Below, in pieces: positions 1-11,173 of a DNA stretch of 47,151 nt. Source of the stretch: Leidyana gryllorum EB-2025a (Eukaryota; Apicomplexa). The position numbers and the translations under genes are program-made. Numbering within the stretch: the first letter of the stretch is position 1; every line of letters starts with the position of its first letter. The stretch is from NCBI GenBank assembly GCA_048772705.1, contig JBLWGC010000071.1:1-47151 (forward strand), read 5' to 3'. The notes under the pieces were generated by a model, which saw nothing but the letters and a program-made list of their open reading frames with translations, ran no database searches and was not told where the DNA came from.

Positions 1-163
1 AAAGTACCTATCAAGTAGCAAAGAAGTGTGAAACAAGTGTCAAACAACTCGGAAACCAGTGTCAAACAAGCCTGGAACATGTTGCAAACAAGTGTGAAGC
101 ATGTCGCGAAGCAAGGGTCAAACAAGTTCGCAACAAGTTTTAAACATGTTGCAAACAAGTGGC
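1..163. repeat. Degenerate short tandem repeat
   Basis: AC-rich stretch built of about 10-12 bp variants of CAAACAAGTGT and related words, repeated more than ten times. It runs directly into the left LTR of element 1. No gene is visible; it may be the flank into which element 1 inserted. Confidence 0.6.
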
Positions 164-565
164 TGTTAGAATAGACTCCTCGCCTCCCCCCGTTCCACTG
201 CTAGATCGGAACCCTAGGTTAGAGGAGGACACCGGAACGACCATAGGAGGCCGTCTACTCCGACGTAGGTAGCTTAGATAGCTCACTCAGCCCGATTGTC
301 ACACCCGGGGCACGCCCCGTGATGCTGAAAGAAGAGACACTTGTGAAACCGGCTGTACTTGAGACCACCACACCGCCCATGCGCCGTAGGAACGCCGCGT
401 GGCCGCTGCTGCGCCCTCAAGTACAACCGGCCCCAGAAGTAGACCGATAACACACGTGTGCTAACCGATTTTCAGTTGCTTGTGCGAACCAACTTACGAT
501 GACCGTCACCCGATCCGTTTCCCGCCTTCCGTCAGACCTCGGGTCAGTAGGTATGAAACCTAACA
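164..565 (+). repeat. 5' LTR of element 1
   Basis: 402 bp, begins TGTTAG and ends CTAACA. Contains a CACACGTGTG palindrome near 450 shared with other elements here, and the gag start codon at 499, so the last 67 bp are coding. Confidence 0.95.
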
Positions 566-1533
566 GTGGTAGCAGTGCGTCGTTTGAAGCCATGCCGCCC
601 GAAGGCGGAGCTGGCGCACAAACCGACTCCACGACCCGCGAAACAGAACTCGAAAGCTTACGCACCACCGTCCGCCAGTTACAACAGACCATTGCTAGCC
701 TGACGACGCCCAATGCCTGTACCCCTACCGAACCTGCCCCTACCTTACCGTCCGGATCGGATTCCGACCCTTTGAAGGGTATCACGGCCTTCACCGGCAG
801 AACCCGCGCCCACGCCAAATCCTGGCTGGACTCCGCCGAGGTGCGCCTCATCACTCATCCAACTCCTCCCGCCGAGTACGCCCGCTTCGTTTGCCGCCAC
901 CTGGAGGATTCAGCCGCCCAATGGCTGCTCAGCCACCGCCACTTACCTTCCCTGCCGTGGGACCAATTCCGAGCCCAATTCCTAGAAGAATTCGCCCCCA
1001 AAACGGCGACAGACCACCCTTACCTCCAACTTACTCGGCTCCGCAAGACCGGAGGCATGCAGGAGTACGTGGACGAGTGCCGACGCCTCCGCCGTGACAT
1101 TCCCCCCGCGATCCCCGAAAGTCTTCTTGTACAACTCTTCCACGACGGACTCCCCCCGAGCGACCACGTCTTCGTAGCGGCAAACCTAGGTGTCGGCTTT
1201 GACGAAACCTGCCACCGCGCTCTCGAATGGTCCGACGTCAGACGCGCCCAACCTCTGTCAGCCTTCCCCGTCCGTACCAGCCCAACAGGAACAGTGGGCA
1301 GCCGCTGCCAGTACTCACACGCACAGTGCTTAGCGGAGAGACGCTGTTTCAACTGCGGACGTCAGGAGCACAGGTCCAACGCATGCCCGTTTCCCCGTGA
1401 CGACCGCAAGCGCCCCCCCACTGACCGACTCACCAACGAACCTAAGACTCGCCGTGTCCACCTCACCGCCCTCCAGGACGAAGAGACCACCCTCGGAGAG
1501 ACCCGGGATTTTCCCAGCAGCCCGGCCGCTTAA
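499..1533 (+). CDS. gag: Gag of element 1
   Basis: 344-residue open frame. The N-terminal part crosses the LTR end and the primer-binding site, a central region resembles the retrotransposon gag capsid domain (WL...QF...EF motifs near residues 140-165), and a zinc knuckle of type C-X2-C-X4-H-X4-C (CFNCGRQEHRSNAC) is near residue 283. The start at 499 is supported because element 2 has its gag start at the equivalent place inside its LTR and the two proteins align from there (KPNSGSSAS shared). Gag forms the virus-like particle in the cytoplasm. The frame is open. Confidence 0.85.
   Translation: MTVTRSVSRLPSDLGSVGMKPNSGSSASFEAMPPEGGAGAQTDSTTRETELESLRTTVRQLQQTIASLTTPNACTPTEPAPTLPSGSDSDPLKGITAFTGRTRAHAKSWLDSAEVRLITHPTPPAEYARFVCRHLEDSAAQWLLSHRHLPSLPWDQFRAQFLEEFAPKTATDHPYLQLTRLRKTGGMQEYVDECRRLRRDIPPAIPESLLVQLFHDGLPPSDHVFVAANLGVGFDETCHRALEWSDVRRAQPLSAFPVRTSPTGTVGSRCQYSHAQCLAERRCFNCGRQEHRSNACPFPRDDRKRPPTDRLTNEPKTRRVHLTALQDEETTLGETRDFPSSPAA
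567..585 (+). promoter_or_regulatory. Primer-binding site, element 1
   Basis: Starts one base after the LTR. TGGTAGCAGTGCGTCGTTT is the exact reverse complement of the 3' 19 nt (CCA added) of the initiator tRNA-Met genes at 18153 and 44258. It also lies inside the gag reading frame. Confidence 0.93.
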
Positions 1534-3489
1534 ACGACCGGGCTACGCATCCAACCCCCCAAGCCCTCACAGCCTCCTGGTCGCTCCGAGCTCCGATGAG
1601 TACCGCCCCTTCGATCCACGCCACCGTCCTCGTCGATACGGGAGCGGAGATTAGCTGCATCGCTTCCCGACCCTGTCAACTATTGAACTTACGATTACAA
1701 CCCGAAACTTACCACCTGTCCGGCATCGGAAATACCACAACGACGCGTTCCACCAAAGTCCTAGTGGAGATACCTGGCAACAAACCGATTCTCACTCACG
1801 CAGTAGTCCTGGAGGATATCCCTTACGACTTCATTCTAGCCGCTCCAGACATAGCCAGGACTAATCTTGTCATTGGAGCCAACTCCTCTCGAAAATTGTG
1901 CGCCATAAGCACAACGGAGAACACCTTCGTCTTCCCCATAAGTTTTACACACGAGAAATCCGCGACGGATCAACACCACTACAAAAACGACCCAACTCCT
2001 CCCAAACCCCCCCTACGAAACCCTATACCCGCAGGGGTGGAGTGGTTGGCGACCCTCTACCCTCACACCTTCACTGAAAACCCCCCAGTTCCCCCTAGCC
2101 GACCAGGGGTTGATCACGTCATCACCCTAGCCGACCCAGCCCTACCCGCCTATGCCCGATCCCCATACCGAGTGCCACAACTTTACGTCCATGAAATGCG
2201 TTCGCAGATCCTTGCCCTGGTCCAAGAAGGGAAGATAGTCCACTCCACGTCCAACTGGGGATCGCCATGCCTTTTCGTCCCCAAGAAGGACACGAGCACG
2301 CCTCGCCTCGTAGTAGACTACCGCAGGCTGAACGCACGAACCCTAAAGACCCCATACCCAATGCCGAACCTATCAGATGCGCTCATGACCCTCCAAGGAG
2401 CAGCCATCTTCAGCACCCTAGACCTCAAATCCGGTTTTCACCAAGTCCAGGTTGCACCCGACAGCCGACCTCTAACTGCTTTCACCACCCCGTGGGGCCT
2501 CTTCGAGTGGGTGAGCATGCCCAATGGGCTGTGCAACGCTCCCGCCACCTTCATGACCCTCATGAACCAAGTCTTCCGCGACATCATCGGGGTGTACGTT
2601 TTCGTATACCTCGATGATGTCTTAGTCTTCAGCGCAACACACGAGGCCCACCGAACTCACCTTAGCGAAGTCTTCAGGCGACTCTCACAGCACCAACTCG
2701 TTGTACACCGCCGAAAATCAGTCTTCTTCCAAACAGAGGTCAACTACGTCGGCCACATCATCAACAGCCGAGGCGTTCAACCACAGCAACCGAAATGCGA
2801 GGCGATCGCCCGCCTCCCCTTACCTTCAACTCTCCAATCCATGCAGAGTGGTCTCGGACTGATCAACTACTACCGCCGCTTCATTCCCTCGTTCGCCCAA
2901 ATCGCCAGCCCTCTGTACAAAGCAACAAAAGGCAAGAAGAAACCTTCAGACCTAATACCCGCCACAACCGAGCTTCGTCAAGCCTGGCATGACCTCAAAG
3001 AGGCACTCCACAAAGCGACCACGTTAGCCTTCGTATCCCCAAAGACACTTACTCTTCACCTTTACACCGACGCCAGTCGAGACGCTCTCGGCGCAGCCCT
3101 TGAGGACCGCAACGGCGAAGACCGAATTCCGGTCGACTTCTTCTCGCACACACTCTCCGACACAGAAACGAGGTACCCCACCCATGAACGGGAATTAATG
3201 GCGGTGGTACTAGCCGTTCGCCATTGGCGACACCTGCTGATCGGCCGAAAAATAATCGTCCACACCGATCACCGGCCCCTCGTTTACCTCACCAAACAAC
3301 CGCACATAACCGACAGGCAGGCCCGCTGGCTCCTCACGCTTTCGGAATATGACCTGACATTCGAATATGTCAAAGGGACGGACAACATCATAGCAGACTT
3401 ACTTAGCCGCCCTCCGCCACCACCGTCACGCCCACGTGTCTTCGCTCTTCAACGGCACCGAAACCGTTTTGAAACAGAAAATACCTCAA

Positions 3490-3592
3490 ACAACACAGCG
3501 AATAACCCTAACGACACAGGGAATGCCCCTAACGACACAGGGAATGCCCCTGCCGACTTCGGGAATGCCCCTTCACCGCAAGGGAATGCCCC
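3490..3592 (+). repeat. Coding tandem repeat in pol linker (GNAP repeats)
   Basis: Between RNase H and integrase the sequence repeats a unit of about 24 bp containing GGGAATGCCCC, coding for GNAP-type repeats (NDTGNAP, ADFGNAP, SPQGNAP). Element 2 has only a faded version (NDTGNAR, TDAGNAH). Confidence 0.8.
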
Positions 3593-5049
3593 CAGCTCCG
3601 ACGCCACCCCGCAACCGAACTCCAGCCGCCATCCCCTCCACAACCGAATCGCCACAGCCTGGCTAGGTCGCCGAAATGAAGCCGGCAGCGGCGGCGAGGT
3701 CGAGTGGATTGAGGATCTGCCCATCACCCAAGACGGATGCATCGAAATCCCCGCAGAACCCGAACTTATAGACGAACTTCTAGCCGAACACCACTGCAGC
3801 ACTTACGCCGGGCACTTCGGGCCTCTCCGTACCATAGCTAGGCTACGTGCTACGTACACATGGCCAGGACTCAGCGCCGATGCCACCCAATACTGCCTGC
3901 AATGCAAGGTTTGCACCAACTCAGCAAGAAACGAAGATCCAAGCCCGCCGGACTCCTGAACCCCCTCAACAACCCCCTCCACCCATGGACAGAAGTACAC
4001 CTCGACTTCGTCGAGCTCCCAACCGACCCCGACACCAATCACGACTATCTCCTCGTGGTCGTCGACCGATTTACCCGCAGAGTCCGGCTCGCCCCTTGCA
4101 ATAAAACAATTTCAGCTGCACAAACTGCCGAACTCTTCCTCGACTTAGTCGTACGACTGCACGGGCTACCGGAACGGATCATCTCCGACCGCGATACACG
4201 CTTCCTATCAGAAGTCTGGCAAAATCTCTTCCGGGAACTAGGCACTACCTTAGCATTCTCTACCCCCTACCACCCGCAGACAAATGGACTAGCTGAACGT
4301 GCTAATCAGAACGTCCTCCAGCTCCTTAGACTCTCTCTGACCCCCCTCAGCACCTCATGGGCGCGGCTAATTCCAGCTATAGAAATCGCCCTAAATTCTT
4401 CACGCTCCGACGCTACCAACACCACCCCCTTCGAACTGGACACCGGTCGATCAATGAAACTCCCTTACTCGGGATGGGCTCAGTCACTACTCAGTAGCAC
4501 CCACCCACTAGCTCCCCTCTATGTGCAGCGTCTCCAAGAAGCCCGTGACCGCCTTGAACAGGCACAAAAACTAATGAAGTCTCAGGCGGATAGACGACGA
4601 CGCCCTTGCTCTTTCCAACCCGGGGACCTGGTTCTCCTCTCCACCAAACACCTCCCCCACATGAGAACGCACAAACTGTCACCCCCTTTCGCCGGACCTT
4701 ACGTCGTAGAAAGAGCACTTGAAAACGATGTCTATCAGATAGCTCTACCCCCAGAGTGGCGTATCCTCCCTCGCTTTCATGTCTCCCGCCTCTCCGCTTA
4801 CCACCCGGCCCCAACCAGCAGTCACCCCCAACCGATCGATACCTCCGAACCCGGCTATCTCATGGAACGACTTCTCGGCGAGCGGGTCAACGAAGATGGA
4901 GTCCAACAGTTTTTGGTCAAATGGGCAGGCTACGAGGAAACCACATGGGAACCAATCGAACACATTCTAGAAGCAGATGGACAAGATCTAATCGACGAGT
5001 ATAGACGCGCTTACTCCCTTCAAAACCCCCGCGACCCCTACGAAATTTT

Positions 5050-5061
5050 GGAAGGGAGGGA
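5050..5061 (+). promoter_or_regulatory. Polypurine tract, element 1
   Basis: GGAAGGGAGGGA directly abuts the 3' LTR, as expected for the plus-strand primer. It is also coding (LEGR). Element 2 has the same tract. Confidence 0.9.
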
Positions 5062-5463
5062 TGTTAGAATAGACTCCTCGCCTCCCCCCGTTCCACTGCT
5101 AGATCGGAACCCTAGGTTAGAGGAGGACACCGGAACGACCATAGGAGGCCGTCTACTCCGACGTAGGTAGCTTAGATAGCTCACTCAGCCCGATTGTCAC
5201 ACCCGGGGCACGCCCCGTGATGCTGAAAGAAGAGACACTTGTGAAACCGGCTGTACTTGAGACCACCACACCGCCCATGCGCCGTAGGAACGCCGCGTGG
5301 CCGCTGCTGCGCCCTCAAGTACAACCGGCCCCAGAAGTAGACCGATAACAGACGTGTGCTAACCGATTTTCAGTTGCTTGTGCGAACCAACTTACGATGA
5401 CCGTCACCCGATCCGTTTCCCGCCTTCCGTCAGACCTCGGGTCAGTAGGTATGAAACCTAACA
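5062..5463 (+). repeat. 3' LTR of element 1
   Basis: 402 bp copy almost identical to 164-565. The pol frame ends inside it at 5170. Confidence 0.95.
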
Positions 5464-5633
5464 AGCACACGTGTGTGTCGATCCCCCCGTGTGACCCGGC
5501 GGTGGATTAGCTACGGCGGCGATCACTTGGCGTCCATTGCGCAACAACATCGGAGCATCGGTCGAGGAGTCCATTGGTCTATCGGACAGCGGACAACACA
5601 CAAAAAGGTAAGTTCACGTGATCTATCTTCCTG
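5464..5633. other. Inter-element spacer with leader-like module
   Basis: 170 bp between elements 1 and 2. Begins with AGCACACGTGTGTGTCGATC, also found at 15475 next to element 3, and ends with CACAAAAAGGTAAGTT, a good 5' splice-site match also seen at 15934. The piece 5511-5605 could be exon-like but no function is recognised. It is the left flank of element 2. Confidence 0.5.
5629..5633 (+). repeat. Target-site duplication of element 2, left
   Basis: TCCTG, repeated at 10895-10899 just outside the other LTR. A 5 bp duplication is typical for Ty3/gypsy integrases. Confidence 0.9.
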
Positions 5634-6041
5634 TGTTAGTGCGAACGATAGCCCGAACCCAGTACCGCTGCTAGATCAGAATCCGGTACTGGACCCGAGA
5701 GCGGGTACGGTTGTAGGTAACCGTTTACTTCGTCGTAGGTAGCTAGACCCACACCACCAGCTAGGCAGATTAGCTTAGTCACAAGCGGGGCAAACCCCGT
5801 CATGCAAGAAGCCTAGCTAGCGACCCTTGGGGCCACTGTACCGCCCTTGGACCGCTGGGCGCGCTCCCAGACCGCTACAGTATCCCCAAGTGACCGGCAG
5901 CGCAGGAGGGAGACACAGCACACACGTGTGCTTACCGTTTTTGATTGCGTGATTAGACTTACGGAACTACTCGAATGGTTGCTACTCGCTCGAATGCTTC
6001 ATCCATACCGGACCACGGGTCCGTAGGTAGGAAACCTAACA
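5634..6041 (+). repeat. 5' LTR of element 2
   Basis: 408 bp, TGTTAG to CTAACA. Carries GGAGACACAG plus CACACACGTGTGCTTACCG near 5906-5940, the same words as the leader of element 3. Gag starts inside it at 5975. Confidence 0.93.
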
Positions 6042-7027
6042 GTGGTAGCAGTGCGTCGTTAGCGGCCACCCACCGGGCCACCAACCTTACCGAAAACCTA
6101 CCGAATGAAGACCAATACTCGAAACTCGAAGCCGAAATCGGCCAATTGAGAGCCATTATCTCCCATTTGGCTTCAAATCTTCCGACCCCCGCACCAGAAT
6201 CAACTCACCACGACCTACCCGCACAGATAGCCCACACAGACAGATCAGATCCCTTGAAAGGCATCACCCCTTTCTCCGGAAGGCTCAGAAGTCAGGCACG
6301 ATCCTGGCTCGATATGGTGGAGGTACGATTCCTGTCGCGACTCACACCAGCTTCCGAATATGCCCGTTTCGCATGCGGACACCTAGAGGAATCAGCAGCC
6401 CAATGGCTACTTAGCAACCGTCACCTACCGTCCCTACCCTGGGAACAGTTCAAGGTTCACTTTCTCGAAGAATTCGCCCCCAAAACCACCGCCGACGACC
6501 CCTTCTTGCAACTCACCCGCCTCCGCAAAACCGGCTCCATGCAGGAGTACGTTGACCACTGTCGCAAGCTCCGCCGTGGTATCCCAGCGTCCATCCCTGA
6601 AAGTACACTCGTTAAACTCTTTCACAACGGCTTACCAGCCAGCGATAGCGCGTTCATAGCCGCCAACTTGAACATCGGCTTCACAGAACTGTGCCGCCGT
6701 GCACTTGAGTGGGCGGACTGCCAACCCCGACCTCCACACAACGTCTTCCCCGTCCGAGCCCAACCCTCCGGCACAGTCGGCAGCCGCTGCAACTTTACAT
6801 ACGCCCAATGCGTCAGCGAGAGGCGATGCTTCAATTGTGGACGACAAGAACACCGATCAAATGCGTGCCCATTACCGCGGGATGACCGGAAACGTCCTCT
6901 CATCCAAAGAACCTCAACCGAACCAAAGCAGCGCAGAGTCCACTTCACCGAAATTGAGGACGCCGACAGCCAGTCCCCACTCCTCCCCAGTAGCAACCAG
7001 GATTTTCAGGAACGCCCGGCTCCCTGA
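5975..7027 (+). CDS. gag: Gag of element 2
   Basis: 350-residue open frame starting in the LTR. Gag capsid-like region in the middle (YARFACGHLEESAAQWLLSN), zinc knuckle CFNCGRQEHRSNAC near residue 287, followed by a basic and acidic tail. Aligns with the gag of element 1 from the first residues. Confidence 0.85.
   Translation: MVATRSNASSIPDHGSVGRKPNSGSSASLAATHRATNLTENLPNEDQYSKLEAEIGQLRAIISHLASNLPTPAPESTHHDLPAQIAHTDRSDPLKGITPFSGRLRSQARSWLDMVEVRFLSRLTPASEYARFACGHLEESAAQWLLSNRHLPSLPWEQFKVHFLEEFAPKTTADDPFLQLTRLRKTGSMQEYVDHCRKLRRGIPASIPESTLVKLFHNGLPASDSAFIAANLNIGFTELCRRALEWADCQPRPPHNVFPVRAQPSGTVGSRCNFTYAQCVSERRCFNCGRQEHRSNACPLPRDDRKRPLIQRTSTEPKQRRVHFTEIEDADSQSPLLPSSNQDFQERPAP
6043..6060 (+). promoter_or_regulatory. 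Primer-binding site, element 2
   Basis: 18 nt match (TGGTAGCAGTGCGTCGTT) to the 3' end of the initiator tRNA-Met of this window; the match ends one base earlier than in element 1. Confidence 0.92.
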
Positions 7028-7128
7028 GCAGCCGGGCCACCCCCAAAAGATCCCAAGGAGCCCTCTACGCCTCGTGGAACCTCCGCGCTCCTTCACGCTC
7101 GTCCGAACCACTCCCCGCCACAGTCCTA

Positions 7129-10100
7129 GTGGACACCGGGGCTGAAATCAGCTGCATATCACGAATAGCCAGCACTCAGCTAAGCCTCAAACTACGCCCG
7201 GAAACGTACCAACTGAGAGGAATCGGAAGCACCACAGCCACACAGTCGACTCACGTCCTCGTCGAAATCCCCAATCAAACCCCCATCCTCGTACACGCAG
7301 CGGTGATCGACGACATACCGTACGACCTCATCCTCTCCGCCCCCGACATAGCTAGAACCCGACTCGTCATCCATGCAGACCCCAGCCAGAAACTTTGCGT
7401 CATCAGCACCCGCACAGTCGCTCACGTCTTCCCCGTACACTCCCAGAACACGCATGTTACCCAAACCCCTGCCAAAGCAGCTACCGAACCTAAGTCACCC
7501 GAACCACCCATCCCAGCCCCGATTCCGACCAGAGCTGAATGGCTAGCCTCCCTGTACCCCCACACATTCGCTGACAAGCCTCCCGTTCCTCCCGCCCGAG
7601 CTGGGATAGACCACGTCATCATACTCAGTGACCCCACTAAACCGGCCTACGCCCGACCGCCTTATAGAGTTCCGCAACTGTACATTCACGAGATGCGCTC
7701 GCAGATTCTCTCCTTGGTCCAGGAAGGCAAAATCACCCACTCGACCTCGAACTGGGGATCACCGTGCCTCTTCGTCCCCAAGAAAGACACCAGTACCCCT
7801 CGTCTCGTGGTCGACTACCGTCGACTGAACAGCAGAACCATGAAGACACCATACCCCATGCCCAACCTGTCGGACGCCCTCATGACACTGCAGGGGGCTA
7901 CTATCTTCAGCACACTTGACCTAAAGTCAGGCTTCCACCAGGTGCAAGTAGCCGCCGATAGCCGGCCTCTCACAGCGTTCACCACCCCGTGGGGCCTCTT
8001 CGAGTGGGTCAGTATGCCGAACGGCCTCTGCAATGCCCCCGCCACTTTCATGACCCTCATGAACGCGGTATTCAGAGATATAGTGGGAGACTACGTTTTT
8101 GTGTACCTAGACGATGTACTGGTGTTCAGTCAATCCCCCGAGGACCACCGAGTTCATCTGCAGGAAGTCTTTCGACGACTCTCAGCCCATCAGTTGGTAG
8201 TGCATCGCAGGAAATCCGTATTCTTCCAGACAGAAGTCAGCTACGTGGGGCACATCATTGACGCAAATGGAGTGCGTCCACAGCGCCCAAAGTGCGACGC
8301 AATTGCCGGGCTACCCTTGCCCTCGACACTACAGACGATGCAAAGTGGCCTCGGCCTTCTGAACTACTACCGCCGCTTTGTCCCCGGTTTCGCCGAAACA
8401 GCCGTACCCTTATACAAAGCAATTCGAGGCAAAAAGAAACCATCGGATCCGATCGAACCCACACCGGAGCTACACAAAGCTTGGTCCAGCCTTAAACTAG
8501 CCCTAGTTAGAGCCCCCACGTTAGGCTTCGTCTCACCCTCGACACTCACCCTCCATCTCTACACGGACGCCAGTCGCTACGCCCTAGGGGCGGCGCTTGA
8601 AGACCAGTCCACGCATGAAAGAATCCCTATCGACTATTTCTCCCATGCCCTATCCGACACAGAACAACGATACCCTACTCATGAGAGAGAACTCATGGCA
8701 GTCGTTTTGGCAGTTAGGTACTGGCGTCACCTCCTAACGGGCCGTCGAGTAGTGGTGCACACCGACCACCGACCACTGATCTACCTCGCACAACAACCAC
8801 ACATCACGGACCGACAAGCCAGGTGGCTGCTCACTTTGTCTGAATACGACGTGACGTTCGAATATATCAAAGGAACCGCAAATATTATTGCCGATCTCCT
8901 CAGCCGCCCGCCGCTGTCTCCGCCCCACCCCCGCGTTTTTAACATCCGAAACGAATCCCCGACTGCGACAGTCGAACGCACCGCTGAAAGAGAAAACGAC
9001 ACTGGGAACGCCCGCACCGATGCCGGGAACGCCCACGCCACCGATAACGACATTCCTGACGCCTCAGGAGACGCAGATAGTCTCGCCCGAAACAACCCAC
9101 CGCAGACCCTGCACGCTATACCAACCCGTCACCCCTTGCACAACCGAATCGCATTAGCTTGGCACAACCGCCGACAGGAAGCTGGAAGCTGTGGGGAGGT
9201 AGAGTGGGTGGAAGACCTACCTCTTACAGCAGACGGCTGTGTCGAAATTCCGCCAGACCCCGAACTCATCAACGAACTCATCACCGAACACCACGCCAGT
9301 GCATACGCAGGACACTTTGGACCACTAAAGACCATAGCTAGACTTCGTTCCACCTACACGTGGCCAGGACTGTCTGCCGACGCTACCCGCTACTGCCTAC
9401 AGTGCCGCACATGCCAGATAGGAAAAAAGAGACGAGCAAAACCGGCCGGACTACTGAACCCCCTCCAGAACCCACTTCACCCATGGACAGAAGTCCATCT
9501 CGACTTCCTCGAACTACCCCCAGACCCTCAAACAGGCCACGACTACCTACTCGTTGTAGTGGACAGATTCACCCGACGCGTGCGATTGGCACCATGCAAC
9601 AAAACAATCTCAGCATCCGAGACGGCAGAACTCTTTTTGGACAGTGTGGTACGACTACACGGGCTACCCGAACGCATCATCTCCGACCGGGACACCGGTT
9701 TATGTCCGAAGTGTGGCAACATCTCTTTCGAAGTTTAGGCAGTACCCTCGCATTCTCCACCCCTTACCACCCCCAAACAAACGGACTAGCCGAGCGCGCC
9801 AACCAGAATGTTCTCCAACTACTCAGACTGGCACTAAACCCACTCAGCACCTCTTGGACCTCTCTCATCCCAGCCATTGAAGTCGCTATTAACTCAGCCC
9901 AAAGCGACGCCACCAATTCATCACCCTTTGAGCTAGACACGGGACGGGCAATGAGCCTACCGTACTCGCGATGGGCCCAATCACTCCGGGATAGTACATC
10001 CACTCGCTCTGCTGTACGTCCAACCCCTGCAAGAAGCCCGTGACCGCCTCTCCCACGCCCGCACCCAGATGAAGTCTCAGGCGGACAAGCGTCGCTGTGA

Positions 10101-10617
10101 ACGTACCTTCCAAGCTGGCGACCTAGTGCTGCTGTCAACAAAACATCTCCCCCATGTCAGTTCACACAAACTCTCTCCCCCTTTCACAGGCCCGTTCGTC
10201 GTGGAAAGATGTTGCGGCAACGATGTGTACCAGTTAGTACTCCCATCGGCGTGGCGAATTTTAGCGCGTTTTCACGTCTCCCGTCTCACGGCCTACAACC
10301 CTAACCCCAATGAAAACCTCGATCATGTGGACGAGGTCGCCGAACCAGGGTACTTGATGGAACGCATTCTAGGAGAACAACAGGGTGACGACGGAATCTA
10401 CTACCAAGTTAAGTGGGCCGGCTACGACGAAACGACATGGGAACCCGCCATCCACGTGCTCGAAGCTGATGGGCAAGACCTCATCGACGAATTTAGGCGA
10501 ACCTACAACCGGCACAACCCCCAAAACCCCTACCAAAATTTGGAAGGGAGGGGTGTTAGTGCGAACGATAGCCCGAACCCAGTACCGCTGCTAGATCAGA
10601 ATCACACCACCAGCTAG
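7129..10617 (+). pseudogene. pol: Pol region of element 2
   Basis: Protease (DTGAEISC) at the start, reverse transcriptase near 7.65-8.3 kb with YLDD near 8.11 kb, RNase H near 8.55-8.9 kb (TDASRYALGAALE), integrase 9.29-9.95 kb, chromodomain near 10.38-10.5 kb (YQVKWAGYDETTWEP). The end runs into the 3' LTR as in element 1. Broken, with about two breaks. Confidence 0.9.
10542..10553 (+). promoter_or_regulatory. Polypurine tract, element 2
   Basis: GGAAGGGAGGGG directly before the 3' LTR. Confidence 0.88.
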
Positions 10618-10894
10618 GCAGATTAGCTTAGTCACAAGCGGGGCAAACCCCGTCATGCAAGAAGCCTAGCTAGCGACCCTTGGGGCCACTGTACCGCCCT
10701 TGGACCGCTGGGCGCGCTCCCAGACCGCTACAGTATCCCCAAGTGACCGGCAGCGCAGGAGGGAGACACAGCACACACGTGTGCTTACCGTTTTTGATTG
10801 CGTGATTAGACTTACGGAACTACTCGAATGGTTGCTACTCGCTCGAATGCTTCATCCATACCGGACCACGGGTCCGTAGGTAGGAAACCTAACA
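10554..10894 (+). repeat. 3' LTR of element 2
   Basis: 341 bp, same ends as the left LTR and close to identical over the shared part, so the insertion is young. Confidence 0.92.
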
Positions 10895-11095
10895 TCCTGT
10901 CTGTGTCTCCCGCGTGCCGGCCGGCCCGAGACGGAGACACAGACACGTTGGTGCATTGGTTCCGACCAAACACCGTCAATCTATCCGCCTTTGGCGTAGT
11001 AGCCTTCCTCCGAAGGCCGTCCCTTCGTCCGGACGGAGTAGTGTAGGCCGGTCCAACAAGGGCTCCAGAGGGGGGTTCGGTAACCGTGTGTTACA
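10895..11095. other. Right flank of element 2
   Basis: Starts with the second TCCTG. Contains a hairpin with arms near 10898-10910 and 10930-10942 (CTGTGTCTCC / GGAGACACAG) around GCCGGCCGG. The same words recur at 15.5, 16.0, 16.4 and 20.5 kb. No gene seen. Confidence 0.55.
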
Positions 11096-11164
11096 CCCCG
11101 TCTCCGTCTCCGGGTGATCTGCCGGCCGGCCCCCGGGTCGTCGGTAACAAAGTGTTGGCTACAC
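11096..11164 (-). repeat. Terminal repeat of element 3, 3' side
   Basis: 69 bp identical by eye to 15495-15563; includes GTCTCCGTCTCCGGG and GCCGGCCGGC. Probably the conserved part of an LTR that begins TGTAGCC on the minus strand. Confidence 0.75.
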
Positions 11165-11173
11165 TCCTCCCCA

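Larger units (their letters stand above)
1596..5170 (+). pseudogene. pol: Pol region of element 1 (protease, RT, RNase H, integrase, chromodomain)
   Basis: Domains in order with rough positions: aspartic protease (VDTGAE) near 1.63 kb; reverse transcriptase 2.15-2.8 kb with YLDD near 2.61 kb; RNase H 3.05-3.4 kb (TDASRDALGAALE); a repetitive linker; integrase zinc finger near 3.8 kb and catalytic core 3.97-4.5 kb; chromodomain near 4.86-5.03 kb (FLVKWAGYEETTWEP). The C-terminal residues run into the 3' LTR. About one break is present, otherwise intact. A chromodomain on integrase is known to steer insertion to particular chromatin. Confidence 0.9.
164..5463 (+). mobile_element. Ty3/gypsy chromovirus, element 1
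   Basis: LTR retrotransposon with two 402 bp LTRs (TGTTAG...TAACA) that differ at about one position, so a very recent insertion. Order: LTR, primer-binding site, gag with zinc knuckle, protease, reverse transcriptase, RNase H, integrase, chromodomain, polypurine tract, LTR. This domain order and the C-terminal chromodomain define the chromovirus branch of Ty3/gypsy (Metaviridae). It looks nearly whole, with about one break in pol. No 5 bp target-site duplication is visible: the bases outside the two LTRs do not match, which points to recombination with another copy or loss of one flank. Element 2 is a close relative. Confidence 0.95.
5634..10894 (+). mobile_element. Ty3/gypsy chromovirus, element 2
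   Basis: Same lineage and layout as element 1, with LTRs of 408 bp (left) and 341 bp (right), the same primer-binding site and polypurine tract, and a perfect 5 bp target-site duplication (TCCTG). By eye the proteins are clearly homologous to element 1 along their whole length but well diverged, so these are separate subfamilies. It is broken, with about two breaks in pol. The matched duplication shows this is one original insertion; the target was the GC-rich leader-like module, whose halves now lie at 5600-5633 and 10895-10950. Confidence 0.95.

Noticed and set aside
417-854. Minus-strand ORFs inside the gag and pol regions of the elements
   Set aside because: Shadow frames of GC-rich coding sequence; no recognisable domains and no start context.
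11096-11164. Complete short LTR of 69 bp for element 3
   Set aside because: The segment does not have both TG and CA ends and similar words occur at 16.0 kb without an element, so I only call it a terminal repeat.
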